Assembly (NCBI GenBank): GCA_013153715.1
Contig: JAADDW010000019.1
Span: 1-64,000, forward strand
DNA: 64,000 nt
Direction of reading: 5' to 3'
DNA from: Campylobacterota bacterium
GTDB lineage: Bacteria; Campylobacterota; Campylobacteria; Campylobacterales; Nitratiruptoraceae
The translations under genes were made by a program, and so were the position numbers. Of the stretch, positions 36,157 to 46,314 are shown in pieces. The notes below the pieces were generated by a model. That model was not told the DNA's origin, did not search any database, and saw only the letters and a list, made by a program, of their open reading frames with translations. Numbering within the stretch: the first letter of the stretch is position 1; the number at the start of each line of letters is the position of its first letter.

Positions 36157-36917
36157 ATTCGGACAGGGATCCCTTCGCTTCGGAGGTACTCTTTGAGCTC
36201 CATAATATCTATCTCTCTGTAGTGGAATATACTGGCGGCCAGAGCGGCATCTGCCCTCCCCACCGTAAAGGCATCCCTAATATGTTCCATCTTTCCCGCT
36301 CCCCCACTGGCAATTACAGGAATTCCGACACTTTCGCTGATCCTCCTTGTCAGCTCAAGATCGTACCCCTCTTTAGTCCCATCGGCATCCATACTGGTGA
36401 GCAGTATCTCCCCCGCTCCCCTCTCGTAGGCCTCTTTCGCCCACTGAACGGCATCCCGTCCCGTATCTATCCGTCCCCCCGCCACAAAGACATTCCAGCT
36501 CCCACCTACCCTTTTGGCATCGATGGCGACGACGATGCACTGACTCCCAAACCTCTTGGCCGCCTCATCAATGAAGTTGGGAGATTTGACGGCGGCGGAG
36601 TTGATGGAGACCTTGTCACAACCCACGGCGAGAAGGGCGTAAATATCGTCGAGTTCCCGAATGCCGCCTCCTACCGTCAACGGAATGAAGACCTCTCGGG
36701 CCACCTCCTCCACAATATGGACGATTGTCTCCCTATTTTCGTAGGTTGCGGTAATGTCCAGAAATGTTATCTCGTCCGCCCCCTCTTCATTGTACCTTTT
36801 GGCCACCTCAACGGGATCACCAGCATCTCGGAGCCCGACAAAATTGACCCCCTTCACCACTCGGCCATCTTTAACATCGAGACAGGGAATAATCCTCTTG
36901 GCGAAATACTCTCTCAT
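36153..36917 (-). CDS. hisF: Imidazole glycerol phosphate synthase subunit HisF
   Basis: 254 residues from ATG 36917 ([20 protein letters not shown]), which has GGAAGGTTGAGA before it. The track ORF runs on upstream to 37769 in a frame opposite to nth and that part is not coding. The catalytic Asp residues are in PCLDVKDG and [17 protein letters not shown] and IASGGAGKM are the phosphate loops. HisF makes IGP and AICAR with ammonia from HisH. Confidence 0.96.
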   Translation of the reverse strand: MREYFAKRIIPCLDVKDGRVVKGVNFVGLRDAGDPVEVAKRYNEEGADEITFLDITATYENRETIVHIVEEVAREVFIPLTVGGGIRELDDIYALLAVGCDKVSINSAAVKSPNFIDEAAKRFGSQCIVVAIDAKRVGGSWNVFVAGGRIDTGRDAVQWAKEAYERGAGEILLTSMDADGTKEGYDLELTRRISESVGIPVIASGGAGKMEHIRDAFTVGRADAALAASIFHYREIDIMELKEYLRSEGIPVRI

Positions 36918-37073
36918 TCTCAACCTTCCACTTGGTAGTCGCCTCTTTTCTTTTTGGAGGGAGGGGGAGCTCCCCTTCCACCTGAAGGAGAGGGGAAAAC
37001 TCTCTGTTCGGGAGGACCCGTTCTTTGGGAGAATTATACTATAATTGCCTCTCACCAGAAAAAGGAGGAGAAC

Positions 37074-37757
37074 ATGGAAACCCAAGGAGCCATGGGATTG
37101 GAGGAGTTCAGAGAAGCGGTAGCCATTTTGAAGAGGGAACTCCCCAAATGGAACTCCCCCGCCGCCAAAGGGTGTCGCCGCACCTACCGACGGACCCCCT
37201 TTACAACTCTCATCTCTGTCATCCTCAGCTTTCGGACAAAAGATGAGGTCACCTGCGAGGCGGCCAATAGGTTGATGGCCCTCGCCGACACTCCAGAGAA
37301 GATGGTAGAGCTGGATCGGGAGAGGATCGCCCAGACCATCTATCCCGTCGGCTTCTACAACCAGAAGGCCGATTTTATCCTCAAAATATCGAGGGAACTC
37401 CTCGATTCCTACGGAGGAGAGGTACCCGACACCCTCGATCAGCTCGTCCAGCTTCCAGGAGTCGGCCCCAAAGCGGCGAAGATCGTCTTGGAGCACGCCT
37501 TCGGCCATGCTGTAGTGGCTGTCGATACCCATGTCCATCGGATCCTGAATAGGTGGGGACTCATAGAGACCACCTCCCCTGAAGAGAGTGACAGGGTAAT
37601 CGAAAAGGTCGTCCCAATGGAGTTGAGAAAGGGTCTCAACAGACTTCTCGTAGCCTTTGGTCAGACAATATGTTCCCCAAAAAAGCCTGCTTGCGAGACC
37701 TGTCCCGTGAGAAAGTTTGTCAAATGTTCCACGTGGAACGGAGAGATAGTTAGATAG
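37074..37757 (+). CDS. nth: Endonuclease III
   Basis: 227 residues from ATG 37074, with AAAGGAGGAGAAC before it; the track start is 120 bases too early. Helix-hairpin-helix [13 protein letters not shown] with the catalytic Lys, and [13 protein letters not shown] with the Asp. The Fe-S loop reads [19 protein letters not shown], spaced 6-2-7, with the last gap longer than the usual five. It excises oxidised pyrimidines and nicks the DNA. A -10-like TATAAT lies at 37040-37045. Confidence 0.93.
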   Translation: METQGAMGLEEFREAVAILKRELPKWNSPAAKGCRRTYRRTPFTTLISVILSFRTKDEVTCEAANRLMALADTPEKMVELDRERIAQTIYPVGFYNQKADFILKISRELLDSYGGEVPDTLDQLVQLPGVGPKAAKIVLEHAFGHAVVAVDTHVHRILNRWGLIETTSPEESDRVIEKVVPMELRKGLNRLLVAFGQTICSPKKPACETCPVRKFVKCSTWNGEIVR

Positions 37758-37821
37758 ATAGTTTGACAAATTAAGTCAAAAAGAATATATTAAGTGAAAT
37801 TTCGTTAGGATAGGGGGGAGA

Positions 37822-38670
37822 GTGAGGGGGGCGAAAAAGAGGTTTGGTCAAAACTTTCTCAGAGATAATGTCGTACTTTCAAAGATCATCAAATCGATAC
37901 CCAAGAGCGATCGGAAGGTCGTTGAGATTGGGTCTGGATTAGGTGATTTAACGAAAAAGCTCTTAGAAGAGCAAAAGGATGTGATAGCTTTTGAGATCGA
38001 CAGGGATCTCTGCGAGCATCTGAAAGCCACATTTAAGGAGGAGATCTCAAAAGGGAGGCTCACCCTCCTCTGCGGTGATGTATTGGACTACTGGCAGAGG
38101 GAGAGGCTCATTGAGGAACCCTACGATCTTGTCGCCAATCTACCCTACTATGTGGCTACTCACATTGTTTTGAGGGCCCTTGGAGATAGGAATTGCCACA
38201 ATATTCTCGTCATGCTCCAGAAAGAGGTGGCCGACAAGTTCAGCGCCTCCCCTGGGACTAAAGAGTTTTCCTCACTGGCCGTTCTGGCCCAGAGTGTAGG
38301 GAAGGTCAAGAGGCTCTTTACAGTCAAACCGAGCTCCTTCTCTCCACCTCCCAAGGTAGATTCGGCACTCCTCCTCATAGAGAAGAAAAGGAGTCTCCAG
38401 GATCCCTCTTTCTCAGAGTTTCTCAAGGTCGCTTTTTCTCAACCGAGGAAGAAGTTACTCAAAAATCTCGCCCAAAGGTATGGGAGAGAGAGGATAGAGA
38501 AGATCTTCATGCGGTTGGGGCTTGCCGAATCTCTTCGACCTCACGAAGCTACCACATCCATCTATCACCAAATATATGCCCAGTTAAAGGAGATGGTAGA
38601 TGGAGACCAAGAGCAGTCCGACACAACCTCAACAGCAGAACCAGATTCACCAGACAACCAACGCCAATAA
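37822..38670 (+). CDS. rsmA: 16S rRNA dimethyladenosine transferase RsmA
   Basis: 282 residues, GTG start. KKRFGQNFL at the N-terminus, VVEIGSGLGDLTKKLLE (motif I), and VANLPYYVATHIV, the NLPY catalytic motif. It dimethylates two adenines near the 3' end of 16S rRNA (KsgA). The last 71 bases overlap the start of the RNase J gene, with the end of RsmA forming a Gln/Thr-rich tail. Confidence 0.95.
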   Translation: MRGAKKRFGQNFLRDNVVLSKIIKSIPKSDRKVVEIGSGLGDLTKKLLEEQKDVIAFEIDRDLCEHLKATFKEEISKGRLTLLCGDVLDYWQRERLIEEPYDLVANLPYYVATHIVLRALGDRNCHNILVMLQKEVADKFSASPGTKEFSSLAVLAQSVGKVKRLFTVKPSSFSPPPKVDSALLLIEKKRSLQDPSFSEFLKVAFSQPRKKLLKNLAQRYGRERIEKIFMRLGLAESLRPHEATTSIYHQIYAQLKEMVDGDQEQSDTTSTAEPDSPDNQRQ

Positions 38671-40435
38671 GAGACAGCGCCGAGGAGGAGGGGGACTCTA
38701 CAGAGATATACGGAAGGCCCTCAACGCCAATGAGAGGATGCAACAGAACCGCCTCGCCCCGAGGAATGGTGGAAAGGGCAATGGGAAGATACGGATCACT
38801 CCCCTCGGAGGGCTCGGAGAGATCGGGGGAAACATTACGGTTATCGAGACCGAAAGGAGCGCCATCATTGTCGATGTCGGTATGAGTTTCCCCAGCGAGG
38901 ATATGCACGGGGTGGACATTCTCGTGCCCGACTTTACCTATCTCCGTCAAATTAAGAACAAGATCAAGGGAATTGTCATCACCCACGCCCATGAGGACCA
39001 TATTGGAGCGGTCCCCTACCTCTTCAAGGAGATGCAGTTCCCCATCTACGGGACACCCCTTCCCCTAGGAATGATCGGCAATAAGTTTGACGAACACAAT
39101 ATGAGGGGACATAAAAACTATTTCCGCTATGTGGAGAAGCGGAAACCCATTAAAATCGGGGATTTTGAGGTGGAGTGGATCCATATGACCCACTCTATTA
39201 TAGATGCCTCCTCCCTGGCAATTACAACCGATGCGGGAACCATCATCCATACAGGGGATTTCAAGATAGACCACACCCCCATTGACGGCTATCCCGCCGA
39301 TCTCCACAGATTGGCCTACTATGGAGAGCGGGGGGTCCTCCTCCTCATGAGCGATTCCACCAACTCCCACAATCCGGGGATCACAAAATCGGAAGCCAGC
39401 GTCGGCCCCACCTTCGATCTCCTCTTCTCCAGGGCCAAGGGACGGGTCCTCATGAGCACCTTCTCCTCCAATATCCATCGGGTCTATCAAGCCATAGATC
39501 ATGGAATTAGGTATGGCCGAAAGGTCTGTGTCATCGGGCGCTCCATGGAGAAGAACCTCGATATTGCCATGGAGTTGGGATATATCAAACTCCCCCAGAG
39601 TATCTTCATTGAACCCCATGAGTTGGGGAAGTATCCGGACAATGAGATCCTCATCGTCACGACCGGGAGCCAAGGAGAGGCCATGAGCGCCCTCTACAGA
39701 ATGGCTACCAATGAGCACCGCCATGTCAAACTGAAACCGTCAGACACCGTCATACTTTCGGCCAAGGCCATTCCGGGCAACGAAGCCAGCGTCTCCGCCC
39801 TCATCAATTTCATTCAGAAGTGTGGAGCCACTGTGGCCTATCAGGACTTCAGCGAGATCCATGTTTCGGGACATGCGGCCCAAGAGGAACAGAAGCTGAT
39901 GATCCGCCTCACAAAACCCAAATTCTTCCTCCCCGTCCATGGAGAGTACAACCACCTCATGAAGCACAAAGAGACCGCTATGAAGTGTGGAATACCGGAG
40001 CGGAACATCTTTCTCATGAGCGACGGGGACCAGATAGAGATTACTCCGAAATATATGAAGAAGGTCAAGACCGTCAAGACAGGAAAGACCTTTATCGACA
40101 ACCAACTCAATGAGGAGATCGCCTCCGATGTGGTCATAGACAGACAGAAGATGGCGACTGAAGGTATTGTGGTTATCGTCGCCCAGATCGATAAAAACAG
40201 CAAGAAATTTATCAGCCATCCTAAAGTCAGTAGCTTCGGTCTCGTAGCCGACGCCAAGGATAAGGAGTTTGCCAAAGAGATCAGCCAGCTTTTGGAGCAG
40301 TTCCTCGAAAATAAGCCAGACCTTGTGGATGCTCCCAAAAAGTTGGAGAACGATTTCAGACAGGTGGTCAGGAAACATATATTCCGAAAATACAAGAAAT
40401 ACCCGACCATCGTCCCGACAATCTTCATCATGTAG
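38600..40435 (+). CDS. rnj: Ribonuclease J
   Basis: 611 residues. A basic, Gln/Gly-rich extension of about 60 residues (NKRQRRGGGG) precedes the metallo-beta-lactamase domain: GGLGEIGGN, the metal motif ITHAHEDHIGAVPYL and HTGDFKIDHTP; the beta-CASP part has STFSSNIHRV and SGHAAQEEQKL. RNase J is both endo- and 5' exonuclease and is the main mRNA decay enzyme in H. pylori, where a similar disordered N-terminal extension is found. The gene order rsmA-rnj is common in the phylum. Confidence 0.95.
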   Translation: METKSSPTQPQQQNQIHQTTNANKRQRRGGGGLYRDIRKALNANERMQQNRLAPRNGGKGNGKIRITPLGGLGEIGGNITVIETERSAIIVDVGMSFPSEDMHGVDILVPDFTYLRQIKNKIKGIVITHAHEDHIGAVPYLFKEMQFPIYGTPLPLGMIGNKFDEHNMRGHKNYFRYVEKRKPIKIGDFEVEWIHMTHSIIDASSLAITTDAGTIIHTGDFKIDHTPIDGYPADLHRLAYYGERGVLLLMSDSTNSHNPGITKSEASVGPTFDLLFSRAKGRVLMSTFSSNIHRVYQAIDHGIRYGRKVCVIGRSMEKNLDIAMELGYIKLPQSIFIEPHELGKYPDNEILIVTTGSQGEAMSALYRMATNEHRHVKLKPSDTVILSAKAIPGNEASVSALINFIQKCGATVAYQDFSEIHVSGHAAQEEQKLMIRLTKPKFFLPVHGEYNHLMKHKETAMKCGIPERNIFLMSDGDQIEITPKYMKKVKTVKTGKTFIDNQLNEEIASDVVIDRQKMATEGIVVIVAQIDKNSKKFISHPKVSSFGLVADAKDKEFAKEISQLLEQFLENKPDLVDAPKKLENDFRQVVRKHIFRKYKKYPTIVPTIFIM

Positions 40436-40444
40436 GGAACCTCC

Positions 40445-41407
40445 ATGGACTTCGCAGAGATAGCCAGAGAGGTACTGGCAATAGAGATAGAGGCCCTCCA
40501 AGAGGGGAGGGAGAGGATAGGAGAAGAGATGGAGAAGGCGGTCTCCCTCATCTCCTCCCTCAAGGGAAAACTTATCGTTATGGGGGTAGGCAAGAGCGGT
40601 CTTGTCGGTTCCAAAATAGCGGCTACCTTCGCCTCTACAGGAACACCGAGTTTCTTTATCCATCCAACCGAAGCCCTCCACGGAGACCTGGGAATGATCG
40701 GAAAGGAAGATGGAGTCCTGGCTATCAGTTACAGCGGCGAGAGTGAGGAACTCATCAAAATAGTCCCCCATATCAAGCGGTTCGACATCCCTCTCATAGC
40801 CATGAGCGGCAAGGGGGACTCAACCCTTGTCCGTTACAGCGATGTCTTCATCTCCATAGCTGTTCCCAAGGAGGCCTGTCCCTTCCAAGCGGCTCCCACG
40901 GCATCGACAACATTGACAATGGCCCTGGGCGACGCTCTAGCCGTCTGTCTCATGAAAAAGAGAGGGTTCAAAAAGGAGGATTTCGCCTCCTTCCATCCAG
41001 GAGGGAGTCTCGGCAAGAGACTCTTCGTCAAAGTGAAGGATCTCATGCGAACCCAGAATCTCCCCATAGTGGAGGAGGAGACTCCCCTCAAGGAGGCCAT
41101 TGTCACAATGAGTCAGGGAAAACTGGGGAACCTTGTCATTACCGATAGGGAGGGCAGGGTGAGGGGAATATTGAGTGACGGTGATCTCAGAAGGGCCCTT
41201 ATGAGTGAGGAGTTTGACCTCCAGAAACCTGTGATCCTCTTTGCCACCTCCAATCCCAAAGTGATCCAAGATGAAAACATGTTGGCCAGCGACGCCCTCC
41301 AACTCATTGAGCGGTACAAAATCCAGATGTTGGTCATTACCGATAAGGAGGAGAAGGTCCGGGGGGTCCTCCATATCCACGATCTTGTAGAGGCAGGAAT
41401 ACAATGA
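40445..41407 (+). CDS. kdsD: D-arabinose-5-phosphate isomerase
   Basis: 320 residues: SIS domain (about 35-185; VMGVGKSGLVGSKIAATFAS, SYSGESEELIKIVPHIK) followed by two CBS repeats (about 205-320; VKDLMRTQNLPIVEEE and ITDKEEKVRGVLHIHDL). It converts ribulose 5-phosphate to arabinose 5-phosphate, the first step toward KDO of lipopolysaccharide. The gene starts nine bases after rnj and overlaps the next gene by four bases (ATGA). Confidence 0.95.
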   Translation: MDFAEIAREVLAIEIEALQEGRERIGEEMEKAVSLISSLKGKLIVMGVGKSGLVGSKIAATFASTGTPSFFIHPTEALHGDLGMIGKEDGVLAISYSGESEELIKIVPHIKRFDIPLIAMSGKGDSTLVRYSDVFISIAVPKEACPFQAAPTASTTLTMALGDALAVCLMKKRGFKKEDFASFHPGGSLGKRLFVKVKDLMRTQNLPIVEEETPLKEAIVTMSQGKLGNLVITDREGRVRGILSDGDLRRALMSEEFDLQKPVILFATSNPKVIQDENMLASDALQLIERYKIQMLVITDKEEKVRGVLHIHDLVEAGIQ

Positions 41408-42183
41408 GACTCAACAAATTCATATCCCACAATACCCGCTACTCTCGGAGAGAGGCGGACAGATTGATTCAGGAGGGAAAGGTGAAAATCGGACAGAAGG
41501 TGGTCACAGAACCCTTTTATGATGTCCAGCCAGGAGAACGGGTCTTCGTCAAGGGAAAGCCTGTCAAGCAGAAGAGGGGCTACACAGTCATCGTCTATAA
41601 TAAACCGAAGGGAGAGCTGGTCACCAGGAGAGATGACAGGGGGAGGAGGACGATCTACGACTCTCTTCCTGCAAAATTCCGCCACTTTATCCCTGTAGGG
41701 AGACTGGATTTTGCCAGTGAAGGGCTCCTCCTCCTCACCGACTCCCCCCAGGTGGCCCAGATCCTTATGGAGAGCGATCTCCCTAGGATCTACAATGTAA
41801 AAATCAAGGGTGAAATAACTCCCCAGATGGAGAACGCCATGCAGGAGGGGTTGGAGTTGGAAGACGCCCGGGCTGGAGGCCATGAGAAGAGCGAGGTCGA
41901 AGGGATGCGTTTCGCCCCCTTCTACGCCTACCGCATCGATAAAAATAGCCCCATGTACTCCAAGTTGAAGGTCGCCCTCCGAGAGGGGAAAAATAGGGAG
42001 ATCCGCCGCTTCTTCGCCCATTTCGGAAAGGATGTGGTCGATCTGAAACGGGTAGGGTACGGCTGGATCAACCTCAACGCCCTCCCAACAGGGAAGAGCC
42101 GCTACCTCACAAGGAAGGAGTACAGCAAACTCCACGACTTCCTGAAGAGGGCTCAAAAAGGGGAGAAGAAGGCCTCCAGCTGA
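41404..42183 (+). CDS. RsuA/RluB-family pseudouridine synthase
   Basis: 259 residues. An S4 domain (RLNKFISHNTRYSRREADRLI) leads into the catalytic domain with VGRLDFASEGLLLLT containing the catalytic Asp, and KNREIRRFFAHFGKDV near the end, typical of RluB/RsuA. It modifies rRNA; RluB-type U2605 of 23S is likely. Start overlaps kdsD (ATGA). Confidence 0.92.
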   Translation: MRLNKFISHNTRYSRREADRLIQEGKVKIGQKVVTEPFYDVQPGERVFVKGKPVKQKRGYTVIVYNKPKGELVTRRDDRGRRTIYDSLPAKFRHFIPVGRLDFASEGLLLLTDSPQVAQILMESDLPRIYNVKIKGEITPQMENAMQEGLELEDARAGGHEKSEVEGMRFAPFYAYRIDKNSPMYSKLKVALREGKNREIRRFFAHFGKDVVDLKRVGYGWINLNALPTGKSRYLTRKEYSKLHDFLKRAQKGEKKASS

Positions 42184-42300
42184 TCTCCCCCTCTCCTGTG
42201 GAGAGAAGGGTCGAGAAGGGTTTTCCTCTCTTTTCCCGTCTTTGTGGTATAATTAAAAATTGGAGCTTCAAAAATCACTTAAGTCTGTAACAGGAGCGAG

Positions 42301-42696
42301 ATGGAACACATTCCTATGAAGACCAACCATAAATCGGAGATGGTCGAAATTACCCAGATCGTTCAGGAACTTATTATCAAAAGCGGTATCAAAGATGGGG
42401 TGGTCATTGTCTATACCCCCCACACAACTACCAGCGTTATCCTCTTTGAGAATGTGGATCCCAACCTGCAACGGGACTTTCTCGCCCACATGAGCCGTCT
42501 TGTTCCCAAAAGCGACCGCTACGTCCATGGAACCAATGCGGACGCCCACCTCAAATCCTCTCTCTGCGGAGCGACTCTGAGTATTCCCTTCGAAGATGCC
42601 CAACTCCTTCTGGGTCCGTGGCAGGGAATATTTTTCTGTGAGTTCGACGGCCCCAGAGATGACCGCCTCGTCTTCATCAAAATTATAGAGGGGTAG
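42301..42696 (+). CDS. YjbQ-family protein (UPF0047)
   Basis: 131 residues with the UPF0047 signature: IKDGVVIVYTPHTTTSVILFE, MSRLVPKSDRYVHG, NADAHLKSSLCGATLSIPF. The histidines of HTT and NADAHL are the conserved site. Members have weak thiamine-phosphate-synthase-like activity in E. coli; the real role is unknown. A -10-like TATAAT lies at 42248-42253. Convergent with glnK. Confidence 0.92.
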   Translation: MEHIPMKTNHKSEMVEITQIVQELIIKSGIKDGVVIVYTPHTTTSVILFENVDPNLQRDFLAHMSRLVPKSDRYVHGTNADAHLKSSLCGATLSIPFEDAQLLLGPWQGIFFCEFDGPRDDRLVFIKIIEG

Positions 42697-42704
42697 GAGA
42701 GAGG

Positions 42705-43088
<384 letters not shown>

Positions 43089-43097
43089 CTACCCCTC

Positions 43098-44381
43098 CTA
43101 TTTGAGGTTGAAACCTCGCTCACCGTGGACAGCTTCGTCGAGACCCATAATTTCGGTCTCCTCATCAACCCGTCCGCCTCCAGTGATCATACTAGCAATA
43201 AAGTAAACAGCGGCCGTAGCGACAGCTGTATAGATCATGGTCACAGCCACAGACTCCAGCTGGACCAACATTTGGGCCGCCCTATCTCCATGGTCTTTGA
43301 GGGGGCTCCCATCCCACGCCAACTCTCGGATGGCGAAGAGACCTGTGGCGAGGGCTCCCCAGAGTCCCGCAAGGAAATGGACTCCAAATGCGTCCAGACT
43401 ATCGTCAAATTTGAAGATCTTTTTAATATAGGCGACACCGACAAATCCCACAACACTCCCGCCGATACCGATAATCAAGGCTCCCATCACATCGACAAAG
43501 CCTGCGGCAGGGGTGATAGCGACAAGACCTGCAACGGCTCCCGTAGCCGCACCGAGGAGGGTTGGCTTCTTATAGACAATCCACTCAATCACAACCCATG
43601 TGAGGGCTCCAATTGCGGCGGCGAAGTTTGTCATGAGGAGGGCGCTTCCCGCAACTCCGTCGGCGGCAAACTCACTTCCTGCGTTGAACCCGAACCACCC
43701 GAACCAGAGGATAGCGGCACCAAGGGCTGTGAGAACGATACTAGAGGGATGGAGTGCCTCCTTGGGATACCCCCTCCTCTTGCCCAGCATGAGGGCCATA
43801 ACCAGACCTGCTAACCCTCCATTCATATGGACCACCGTCCCCCCTGCAAAGTCCAGGGCTCCGTCATTGTAGAGGAAACCTCCTCCCCAGACCATATGGG
43901 CGATGGGGACATAGACAAAGGTAACCCAGAGGACGACGAAGATCATCCAGGTGGAGAACTTCAATCTCTCGATCACAGAACCGCTGGCAATGGCGACTGT
44001 GATGGCGGCAAAGGTCCCCTGGAAGGCGACAAAGACAAACTCGGGATAGGTCCCGCTCAGACTATCGGCGGTAATCCCTTTGAGAAAGATCTTGCTCAAA
44101 TTACCGATAATGGCACCATCGCCACTGAAAGAGAGGGAGTATCCCCACATGACCCAGACGATGGAGCCGAGGACATAGGCCATGAAGACCATCATATAGG
44201 TATTGAGCACATTTTTGGCCCGTGTCATACCGCCATAGAAGAGGGCCAATCCTGCTGGTGTCATGAACATAACAAAAGCCGTAGCGACGATCATCCAGGC
44301 AGTATCGCCGCTATTGAGCTTGTCGGCAGCCATTGCTAGGGAAGGTAGCAAGGCGATGAGCGGAAAAAATTTCCTCTTCAT
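43098..44381 (-). CDS. amtB: Ammonium transporter AmtB
   Basis: 427 residues from ATG 44381, which has AAAGGAGGAGAG before it and a signal-like start (MKRKFFPLIALLPSLAMAA); the track start is 82 codons too early. Eleven hydrophobic helices follow, with the pore histidines in VVHMNGGLAGL and GVHFLAGLWGA. It conducts ammonium/ammonia across the inner membrane. Followed by glnK. Confidence 0.96.
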   Translation of the reverse strand: MKRKFFPLIALLPSLAMAADKLNSGDTAWMIVATAFVMFMTPAGLALFYGGMTRAKNVLNTYMMVFMAYVLGSIVWVMWGYSLSFSGDGAIIGNLSKIFLKGITADSLSGTYPEFVFVAFQGTFAAITVAIASGSVIERLKFSTWMIFVVLWVTFVYVPIAHMVWGGGFLYNDGALDFAGGTVVHMNGGLAGLVMALMLGKRRGYPKEALHPSSIVLTALGAAILWFGWFGFNAGSEFAADGVAGSALLMTNFAAAIGALTWVVIEWIVYKKPTLLGAATGAVAGLVAITPAAGFVDVMGALIIGIGGSVVGFVGVAYIKKIFKFDDSLDAFGVHFLAGLWGALATGLFAIRELAWDGSPLKDHGDRAAQMLVQLESVAVTMIYTAVATAAVYFIASMITGGGRVDEETEIMGLDEAVHGERGFNLK

Positions 44382-44460
44382 CTCTCCTCCTTTGAAGTTG
44401 ATAGGACAATTGTAAGATAAAGTGGCGGCATTTGTTGTATAATAATTAAGCAGTTCAAGA

Positions 44461-45192
44461 ATGAAAGAGTTGCCAATGGAGTTTATAGCTAAGTCTCCCA
44501 AAAGCCAGAAACTCCTCAACACCTTGCGGGTCAGTGCCAATCTTCCAGTCAATATTCTCATCTGGGGAGAGGAGGGGACAGGGAAGAGGACCGCCGTAGA
44601 GAATATTTTCAAAGAGGCCCTCCCCATGAGTGTCGAGGAGGCAGAAAACTCCCTTCCCGACGGGAAGAAAGAGATCTTTATCTACGATCTCCACCGATCT
44701 ACCGATCCCAAGAGGCTCCTGGAGAAGTTTAAGGAGAGTCGGATAATAGCGACCTCAACCATCTACAGGGAGCTCTATGAAGAGCTCTTCCCCGTTATTC
44801 TCTACATTCCACCCTTGAGGGAGAGACCCGAAGATTTAGAGGCCATCAAAGAGCTCTACATCGACCAGGTAAAACGGGATTTTGACATAGAGGAGCTCTC
44901 CGGAGAGATACCGATCGATCTCTCCAAAAATGCCCTCTCCCTCAAAAAGTCGATTCTCACCTACGCCGTCCTCTCCACCATCAATGAAGAAGAGATGATG
45001 CAACTCCTAGAGCGTATTCTCTCGGAACGGTTGGAGGAGGGATACAAAAATCTCCTCTACCTCTTTGAAGTCCCCCTTCTCAGGGCCGCCAAAAAGAGGT
45101 ACAGGAGCAATCTTGCCATCTCCAAAGCCCTCCAGCTCAATCGGGCCACTGTCACAAACAAAATCAATCGGTACAGAGAGCTCATAGAATGA
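44461..45192 (+). CDS. Diverged NtrC-like AAA+ regulator without GAFTGA
   Basis: 243 residues. ILIWGEEGTGKRTAVENIF is a Walker A, and LYIPPLRERPEDLEAIKELY is the PPLRERxED block of sigma-54 activators. Between them the region with the GAFTGA loop is missing and the domain is much shortened. The C-terminus (RSNLAISKALQLNRATVTNKINRYREL) is a Fis-type helix-turn-helix. Without the GAFTGA loop it should not remodel sigma-54 holoenzyme; it may repress or act on other partners. A -10-like TATAAT lies at 44438-44443. Similar short proteins occur across Campylobacterota. Confidence 0.75.
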   Translation: MKELPMEFIAKSPKSQKLLNTLRVSANLPVNILIWGEEGTGKRTAVENIFKEALPMSVEEAENSLPDGKKEIFIYDLHRSTDPKRLLEKFKESRIIATSTIYRELYEELFPVILYIPPLRERPEDLEAIKELYIDQVKRDFDIEELSGEIPIDLSKNALSLKKSILTYAVLSTINEEEMMQLLERILSERLEEGYKNLLYLFEVPLLRAAKKRYRSNLAISKALQLNRATVTNKINRYRELIE

Positions 45193-45850
45193 AGGGAAGC
45201 TCTATATGGACCCCTCCCCCTTTGATAGGGGAGTAGATGAAATCATCATCTTTGACCTCAATCTCTTTGTTGGCCACTATATCGATGGAGACAATCTGAT
45301 ACCGCTTCCCATCGATGACTACCGTCTCCCCTGTCGCCATCTTGATGGTGATCTTGATTACACCCACATCTGTCAACTGCTTAAAAATCTTGTTGAGAAA
45401 TTGGAGAAAACGGTTGATATTGATCTTGAACTCCGGAATAGAAGCATCATACTCCCGTACAATCCTGACCTCTTCATCCACATTGGTGTTGATAGCGATG
45501 TCGACAAGGGTAAATATGTTGGCGTACTGGAGATTTTGGGAGAGGTTCTTATACCGCTTGTTACAGAGGTTTTTGTGGAGGACGAGACCGATGACATCGC
45601 TACTCATATAGCCAACGTTGATGGCGCAGAATGTAGAGTGGCCTATGGTCAGTTCCAAGAGGGTCTGCTTGAATCCGAAGGTCATGGAGGCGTGGGAGAC
45701 GGCAAGGTTGAAGAGTTCGCTCTTATCGATTTTGGAGAGAATATACTCCCCTTCGTCGTTGTACTCCAGAACATTCCCATCGGCATCGAATATAATGAAA
45801 GGATCTACGCTGTGCTCGAAGAACTCCCTATAGAAATCTCCCTCAATCAT
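45182..45850 (-). CDS. PAS-domain protein with histidine-kinase-like remnant
   Basis: 222 residues from ATG 45850, which overlaps the previous stop as ATGA. The N-terminus (EFFEHSVDPFIIFDADGNVLEYND) is a PAS-like sensor start. The C-terminal half (FLQFLNKIFKQLTDVGVIKI ... VVIDGKRYQIVSIDIVANKEIE ... GVHIELPFIL) has a shape like an HATPase domain but lacks the N, G1 and G2 boxes. I cannot name it. The 3' end overlaps the convergent NtrC-like gene by 11 bases, which may mark a linked regulatory pair. Confidence 0.65.
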   Translation of the reverse strand: MIEGDFYREFFEHSVDPFIIFDADGNVLEYNDEGEYILSKIDKSELFNLAVSHASMTFGFKQTLLELTIGHSTFCAINVGYMSSDVIGLVLHKNLCNKRYKNLSQNLQYANIFTLVDIAINTNVDEEVRIVREYDASIPEFKININRFLQFLNKIFKQLTDVGVIKITIKMATGETVVIDGKRYQIVSIDIVANKEIEVKDDDFIYSPIKGGGVHIELPFIL

Positions 45851-46314
45851 ACCCGGGCCCACCCATGCAGTTTTTTAGCAGTCAGATAGAGTCTCCCTTC
45901 ACTCTCAATGGAGTTGATCGCCACAAAGTTCAACTCGGTGAGGAGAGCCACCATCTCCTCCTCCCTAGATGGGGCGATAGGAAAGATAATATCTCCACCA
46001 TTTTTACTCATGCGGTAAACCTTTCTGAAAAAATCCTCCACATTCTGGAGCTTCTCTATGGTGTAATCGATGAAGATTGTATCGAACTGCATTGACCGCT
46101 GGTTGTACCGCTCCTTGGACTCTTGGAGGCGGCGGACCCTAACGGGGAGATCCTTGAGGGCCTCAAATGTATGGTCATCGAATGTAACCACTTCGAGGGA
46201 GTGTCCCATAGCCTCACAGAATTCAGCCAACTCCCGAGATTTTTCGGGATCATCTGTAAACTGGAAGACCCTCACTCCGGGCAGTTTTGGAATGATGGTA
46301 AAGAGCTCCCTCAT
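45847..46314 (-). CDS. Conserved protein with Rossmann-like C-terminal half
   Basis: 155 residues, no signal peptide. FDTIFIDYTIEKLQNVEDFFRKVYRM followed by GGDIIFPIAPSREEEMVALL looks like the end of a class I methyltransferase fold (post-II and motif IV to VI), but the glycine-rich SAM loop is not seen. It overlaps pgeF and the PAS protein by four bases each, so the three are co-translated. Function not recognised. Confidence 0.65.
   Translation of the reverse strand: MRELFTIIPKLPGVRVFQFTDDPEKSRELAEFCEAMGHSLEVVTFDDHTFEALKDLPVRVRRLQESKERYNQRSMQFDTIFIDYTIEKLQNVEDFFRKVYRMSKNGGDIIFPIAPSREEEMVALLTELNFVAINSIESEGRLYLTAKKLHGWARV

Noticed and set aside
36918-37769. Upstream part of the 538-residue ORF ending in HisF
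   Set aside because: Lies opposite nth, lacks family similarity, and HisF has its own start with a ribosome site at 36917.
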